Shown here one piece after another: positions 6,599 through 8,862 of a DNA stretch of 8,862 bases. Location: assembly GCA_031178645.1 (NCBI GenBank), contig JAPSIP010000053.1:1-8862 (forward strand), written 5' to 3'. The position numbers were made by a program, and so were the translations under genes. This DNA comes from Paracoccus sp. (in: a-proteobacteria). Its GTDB lineage: Bacteria > Pseudomonadota > Alphaproteobacteria > Rhodobacterales > Rhodobacteraceae. How positions within the stretch are numbered: position 1 is the first letter of the stretch; the number at the start of each line of letters is the position of its first letter. The notes under the pieces were generated by a model that saw nothing but the letters and a program-made list of their open reading frames with translations, ran no database searches and was not told the DNA's origin.

Positions 6599-6892
6599 AT
6601 ATTCCAAGCGAATGAACTACTTGTTCCGAGATATTCCTGTCGGGTTTCAGGAAGATCGCCGGCATGGCTTGGAACCAATCTAGCAACAAGGCAGAATAAA
6701 GCCTCGCAGACCCGAAAAGTCGATTGCGAGTGTCTTGAGCAGGCATCGGGATCGGCTGCTCGATCCTCCGCCTTGCCGCTCTTGTGCTTATGTCCATCCC
6801 TTGCCGCGTGATAAATATGCAGCGGGAACAGCGTCATAGTTCCCTGATCCTCTATCCTGTACGCAATCTTCCCCTGGGAATGAATTTTCCGC

Positions 6893-6921
6893 TTGCGCCC
6901 CGCTTTGGGCACCCCTATAGA
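6893..6921 (+). promoter_or_regulatory. Candidate promoter of tRNA-Ala
   Basis: TTGCGC (6893-6898) and TATAGA (6916-6921) are separated by 17 bases. The -10 is a good match and is followed by a C-rich discriminator (ACCCCCCACG), typical of stringently controlled stable-RNA promoters. Predicted initiation is near 6928, giving a leader of about 33 bases before the mature tRNA at 6961. Confidence 0.55.
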
Positions 6922-6929
6922 CCCCCCAC

Positions 6930-6949
6930 GCAACGTCGAAAGACGCTGC
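6930..6949 (+). other. Hairpin with GAAA tetraloop in the predicted tRNA-Ala leader
   Basis: CGTC (6934-6937) and GACG (6942-6945) close a GAAA loop, a GNRA-type tetraloop. The stem is extended past one A/C mismatch by GCA (6930-6932) pairing with TGC (6947-6949). The hairpin would sit almost at the 5' end of the predicted precursor tRNA and end 11 bases before the mature 5' end. It might affect processing or stability; no function is proven. Confidence 0.4.
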
Positions 6950-6960
6950 AGACCTCCGGT

Positions 6961-7036
<76 letters not shown>

Positions 7037-7063
7037 AAAAACCTCAAGACATCTCAACAGATT

Positions 7064-7098
7064 GCGGAATGTCCTTGGACGATGTCCTTGCGTTCCGC
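7064..7098. repeat. Nested inverted repeat between convergent tRNA genes
   Basis: An outer stem GCGGAA (7064-7069) / TTCCGC (7093-7098) encloses an inner stem GGAC (7077-7080) / GTCC (7084-7087) with a three-base loop. The 9-base direct repeat ATGTCCTTG also occurs twice here (7069-7077 and 7082-7090). The element lies between tRNA-Ala and tRNA-Val, which are transcribed toward each other, so it could act as a terminator for both. No T-tract follows on either strand, so intrinsic termination is not assured. Confidence 0.4.
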
Positions 7099-7154
7099 TT
7101 GGCCCCTGCAGCCCAAGGGCAAGCCGCTTCGGCGATATCAACAAGATCAGGACA

Positions 7155-7230
<76 letters not shown>

Positions 7231-7240
7231 GCCGGCTTGC

Positions 7241-7269
7241 CTTCTAGCCGGGCGCGTGAGGGTTGGCAA
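7241..7269 (-). promoter_or_regulatory. Candidate promoter of tRNA-Val
   Basis: On the minus strand TTGCCA (7264-7269, 5 of 6 to TTGACA) and TAGAAG (7241-7246, 4 of 6 to TATAAT) are separated by 17 bases. Predicted initiation lies a few bases before the mature tRNA 5' end at 7230. The -35 box lies between the arms of an inverted repeat that includes the upstream patatin stop codon. Confidence 0.55.
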
Positions 7270-7290
7270 GCAGCGTGCCCGTCACGCGCC
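7251..7290. repeat. Perfect 9-bp inverted repeat over the patatin stop codon and tRNA-Val promoter
   Basis: GGCGCGTGA (7251-7259) and TCACGCGCC (7282-7290) are perfect reverse complements. GGG (7260-7262) and CCC (7278-7280) can extend the stem past one unpaired base. The right arm contains the patatin TGA stop (7282-7284), the loop contains the tRNA-Val -35 box, and the left arm lies in the promoter spacer. As RNA it could mark the end of the patatin transcript. There is no T-tract, so it is not a standard intrinsic terminator. Confidence 0.45.
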
Positions 7291-8352
7291 GATCACGCCC
7301 GATCCTGCGAACAAGGCCGGCAGGTCCACCGTGTCATGGCGGTTCAGCGCGTCGGCGTGCTTCGCAAGAAAGCTGTCGGCCGCGACTTGCCCCGCCTCTT
7401 TCATCCGCGCCAGCAAGCCCGGAGCGGGCATCAGCTTGGACCGGGCGGTCAGGTCGTTCATCAGCACATCGTCCAGGATCATGTGGACCAGCGGGTTCTT
7501 CATGGCGCGGTTCTGCAGCCGGTCCTCGGCGAACAGGCGCTTGACGAAGTTGATGGCCCGCAGGTCGGACATCAGCGAGGCGTTGAAGCTGACCTCGTTC
7601 ACCCGGTCGGCGATCTGGGCGGGCGTGCGGGGGATGCCGTCGCGCAGCAGCGGGTTGATGTTCACGATGACGATGTCGCGCGGCAGGTTCTGATCATACA
7701 GCGGGAACATCGCCGGATTGCCCGTGAAGCCCCCGTCCCAGAACGCCTCGAGCGCGCCGGTTTCGGGGTCGCAGATCTCGACCGCGCGGAACAGGGTCGG
7801 CAGGCAGGCCGAGGCCATGACGGCGTCAACCGTGGCGGCGGCACGGGTAAAGACCCGGATTCGGCCCGTGCGCACATTGGTGGCCGCGACGAACAGGCGC
7901 GGTTCCCGGTCGTTGCTGAAATCGGGATGGGGCAATTCGCGCAGCACCGCCCCCAGCGGGTTCACGTAGAAGGGACCATAGTCATAGGGGCTGAAGACCC
8001 GCGTCAGGCTCTCCAGCCAGGCCGCCGGCGAAAACAGTTCGGTCAGCCGGTCCATGCCTTGCGGGGCCGGGAACACCGAATGCATCCACCGCACCAGACG
8101 ATTGTCGCTGCGCTGCCCGACCTGCGCCCACAGGAAATCGAGGTTTTCCCGCGCCGCCCGGCGCCCCGCCCGGCCCGGATGACGCGCCAGCCCGCCCTTC
8201 AGGGCCGCAGCGTTCAGAGCACCGGCCGAGGCGCCGCTGATGGCGGAAATCGTCAGCCAATCCTCTTCCAGAAGCCGATCGAGGACGCCCCAGGAAAAGG
8301 CGCCATGCGCGCCGCCGCCCTGCAAGGCAAGGTTGATCCGCTTTTCGTCCAT
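7282..8352 (-). CDS. Patatin-like phospholipase family protein
   Basis: This 356-residue protein is a predicted lipid acyl hydrolase of the patatin family, which uses a Ser-Asp catalytic dyad. The oxyanion-hole motif GGGAHG is at residues 12-17, the nucleophile elbow GASAG at 40-44 (Ser42), and the catalytic Asp in FWDGGF (Asp206). The region about 250-320 (NEVSFNASLMSDLRAINFVKRLF... then NPLVHMI) resembles the DUF3734 extension found in many bacterial patatins. There is no signal peptide or membrane segment, so a cytosolic or peripheral role in lipid or storage-polymer turnover is possible; the substrate is unknown. The start at 8352 is supported by AAAGGGG 5 bases upstream and by the family N-terminus MDEKRINLALQGGGAHG. 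A longer in-frame reading back into prfB has no homology. It lies 61 bp downstream of prfB on the same strand and may be partly co-transcribed. Confidence 0.93.
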   Translation of the reverse strand: MDEKRINLALQGGGAHGAFSWGVLDRLLEEDWLTISAISGASAGALNAAALKGGLARHPGRAGRRAARENLDFLWAQVGQRSDNRLVRWMHSVFPAPQGMDRLTELFSPAAWLESLTRVFSPYDYGPFYVNPLGAVLRELPHPDFSNDREPRLFVAATNVRTGRIRVFTRAAATVDAVMASACLPTLFRAVEICDPETGALEAFWDGGFTGNPAMFPLYDQNLPRDIVIVNINPLLRDGIPRTPAQIADRVNEVSFNASLMSDLRAINFVKRLFAEDRLQNRAMKNPLVHMILDDVLMNDLTARSKLMPAPGLLARMKEAGQVAADSFLAKHADALNRHDTVDLPALFAGSGVIGA

Positions 8353-8357
8353 CGCCG

Positions 8358-8364
8358 CCCCTTT
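8358..8364 (-). promoter_or_regulatory. Ribosome-binding site of the patatin gene (sets the start codon)
   Basis: The minus strand reads AAAGGGG, 5 bases before the ATG at 8352. This strong Shine-Dalgarno match fixes the start and rules out the much longer in-frame reading that begins inside prfB. Confidence 0.8.
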
Positions 8365-8376
8365 CTTCGCAGGTGC

Positions 8377-8404
8377 AGCATAACGCGATTGGCGGGCCGG
8401 TCTA
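8377..8404 (-). promoter_or_regulatory. Possible promoter of the patatin gene
   Basis: On the minus strand TAGACC (8399-8404) and TATGCT (8377-8382) are separated by 16 bases, with 4 of 6 matches to each box. It would give a leader of roughly 20 bases. The -35 overlaps a small hairpin that follows the prfB stop. The match is modest, and transcription from upstream of prfB is equally possible. Confidence 0.3.
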
Positions 8405-8413
8405 TCCCCGGCC
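8395..8413 (-). other. GC hairpin directly after the prfB stop
   Basis: GGCCGG (8395-8400) and CCGGCC (8408-8413) form a 6-bp perfect stem with a 7-base loop immediately after the prfB stop codon. No T-tract follows on the minus strand, so it is a weak candidate for an attenuator or mRNA 3'-end structure rather than a proven terminator. Confidence 0.35.
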
Positions 8414-8862
8414 TCAGTCCTCGGCGTTGGCCTCGGCCCGGCTTTTGCCGGCGACATCCAGGGCCAGGGTGGCGGCCATGAAGGCATCCAGGTCGCCGTC
8501 CAGAACGCCCTGCGTGTCGCTGGTTTCCTCGCCCGTGCGCAGGTCCTTGACCATCTGGTAAGGGTGCAGGACGTAGGACCGGATCTGGTTGCCCCAGCCG
8601 GCATCGCCCTTGGCGGCGTGCTGGGCGTTGATCTCGGCATTCCGCTTGTCCAGTTCCATCTGGTACAGACGTGCCTTCAGGGCAGCCATGGCGTTGGCCC
8701 GGTTCTGGTGCTGGGATTTTTCGGAAGACGTGACGACGATGTTCGTGGGCAGGTGGGTGATCCGCACCGCCGAGTCGGTAGTGTTCACGTGCTGTCCGCC
8801 CGCGCCGGACGATCGATAGGTATCGATGCGGATGTCGCGGTCGGGAATGTCGATCTCGATAT
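8414..8862 (-). CDS. prfB: Peptide chain release factor 2, C-terminal part (5' truncated by window edge)
   Basis: RF2 recognises UAA and UGA stop codons in the ribosomal A site and triggers peptide release. The visible 148 residues are the C-terminal part: [24 protein letters not shown], with the universal GGQ hydrolysis motif at codons 8792-8800. These are followed by [10 protein letters not shown], the [10 protein letters not shown] helix, [11 protein letters not shown], and the RF2-type ending [30 protein letters not shown]...T...VLDG.LD.F distinguishes RF2 from RF1. The anticodon-mimicking tripeptide and any programmed-frameshift site lie outside the window. The C-terminus runs about 15 residues beyond the E. 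coli RF2 end, with an Ala/Glu-rich tail. Frame is open to the window edge. The patatin gene follows after 61 bp on the same strand. Confidence 0.96.
   Translation of the reverse strand, partial: IEIDIPDRDIRIDTYRSSGAGGQHVNTTDSAVRITHLPTNIVVTSSEKSQHQNRANAMAALKARLYQMELDKRNAEINAQHAAKGDAGWGNQIRSYVLHPYQMVKDLRTGEETSDTQGVLDGDLDAFMAATLALDVAGKSRAEANAED

Larger units (their letters stand above)
6599..6960. other. 362-bp gap between tRNA-Asn and tRNA-Ala without a recognised gene
   Basis: No protein-coding gene is supported here; the open frames crossing it are antisense tRNA artefacts or lack family features. By my count 6601-6900 holds 158 G/C in 300 bases (about 53%), well below neighbouring coding DNA (for example 47 of 60 in 5821-5880). 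Small hairpins are visible: TTCCTG/CAGGAA (6634-6639 with 6648-6653) and GGATCG/CGATCC (6749-6754 with 6761-6766), neither followed by a T-tract. The right end holds the tRNA-Ala promoter and a leader hairpin, listed separately. The rest could be an untranslated spacer, a decayed insertion or an unannotated small RNA; nothing in the sequence decides between these. Confidence 0.6.

Noticed and set aside
6599..6960. Integrated element or attachment site at tRNA-Asn
   Set aside because: I saw no duplicate of the tRNA-Asn 3' end and no integrase or phage gene in the window.
7237..8481. 414-codon plus-strand open frame opposite the patatin gene
   Set aside because: It is antisense to a protein with clear patatin motifs and continues into the antisense of prfB; composition is that of a shadow frame.
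8353..8640. 96-codon N-terminal extension of the patatin protein
   Set aside because: It would overlap prfB in another frame, is Pro/Arg/Trp-rich without homology, and ignores the strong ribosome-binding site at 8358-8364.

Overview
The window looks like ordinary chromosomal core DNA from a high-GC alphaproteobacterium. The gene content and protein style (UPF0260/YcgN after ribF, an EnvZ-type kinase beside lon, a DUF2147 protein, a patatin of the phospholipase type next to prfB) suggest Rhodobacteraceae, possibly Paracoccus or a relative. The genus is an inference from recollection of homologues. No mobile element, CRISPR array, phage gene or obvious defence system is visible.

Layout, left to right. 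(1) 1-794, plus strand: the C-terminal riboflavin kinase half of ribF, overlapping by one base a YcgN-family cysteine-cluster protein. (2) 791-1548, minus strand: a small conserved-looking hypothetical protein whose stop overlaps the YcgN stop, and upstream of it an exported DUF2147 protein. (3) 1622-4185, minus strand: the ATP-dependent protease Lon, with a strong hairpin after its stop and a candidate heat-shock-type promoter before its start. (4) 4223-5569, minus strand: an EnvZ-like membrane sensor histidine kinase with no adjacent response regulator. It diverges, across only 34 bp, from (5) 5604-6464, plus strand: a LACTB2-like metallo-beta-lactamase-fold hydrolase. (6) 6485-7269: a small stable-RNA cluster with tRNA-Asn(GUU) and tRNA-Ala(GGC) on plus and tRNA-Val(UAC) on minus, each with a recognisable promoter. 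A 362-bp, comparatively AT-rich stretch without a recognised gene lies between the first two. (7) 7282-8862, minus strand: a patatin-like phospholipase and, upstream of it, the C-terminal part of peptide chain release factor 2 (prfB), which runs off the right edge.

The genes are mostly housekeeping: flavin cofactor synthesis, protein quality control, translation termination and tRNA supply, plus one envelope-sensing kinase. They do not form one pathway. No convincing new biological system was found. The observations most worth a second look are regulatory: the lon promoter, the tightly packed divergent kinase/hydrolase start region, the orphan kinase, the low-GC gap between tRNAs, and a perfect inverted repeat that spans the patatin stop codon and the tRNA-Val promoter.
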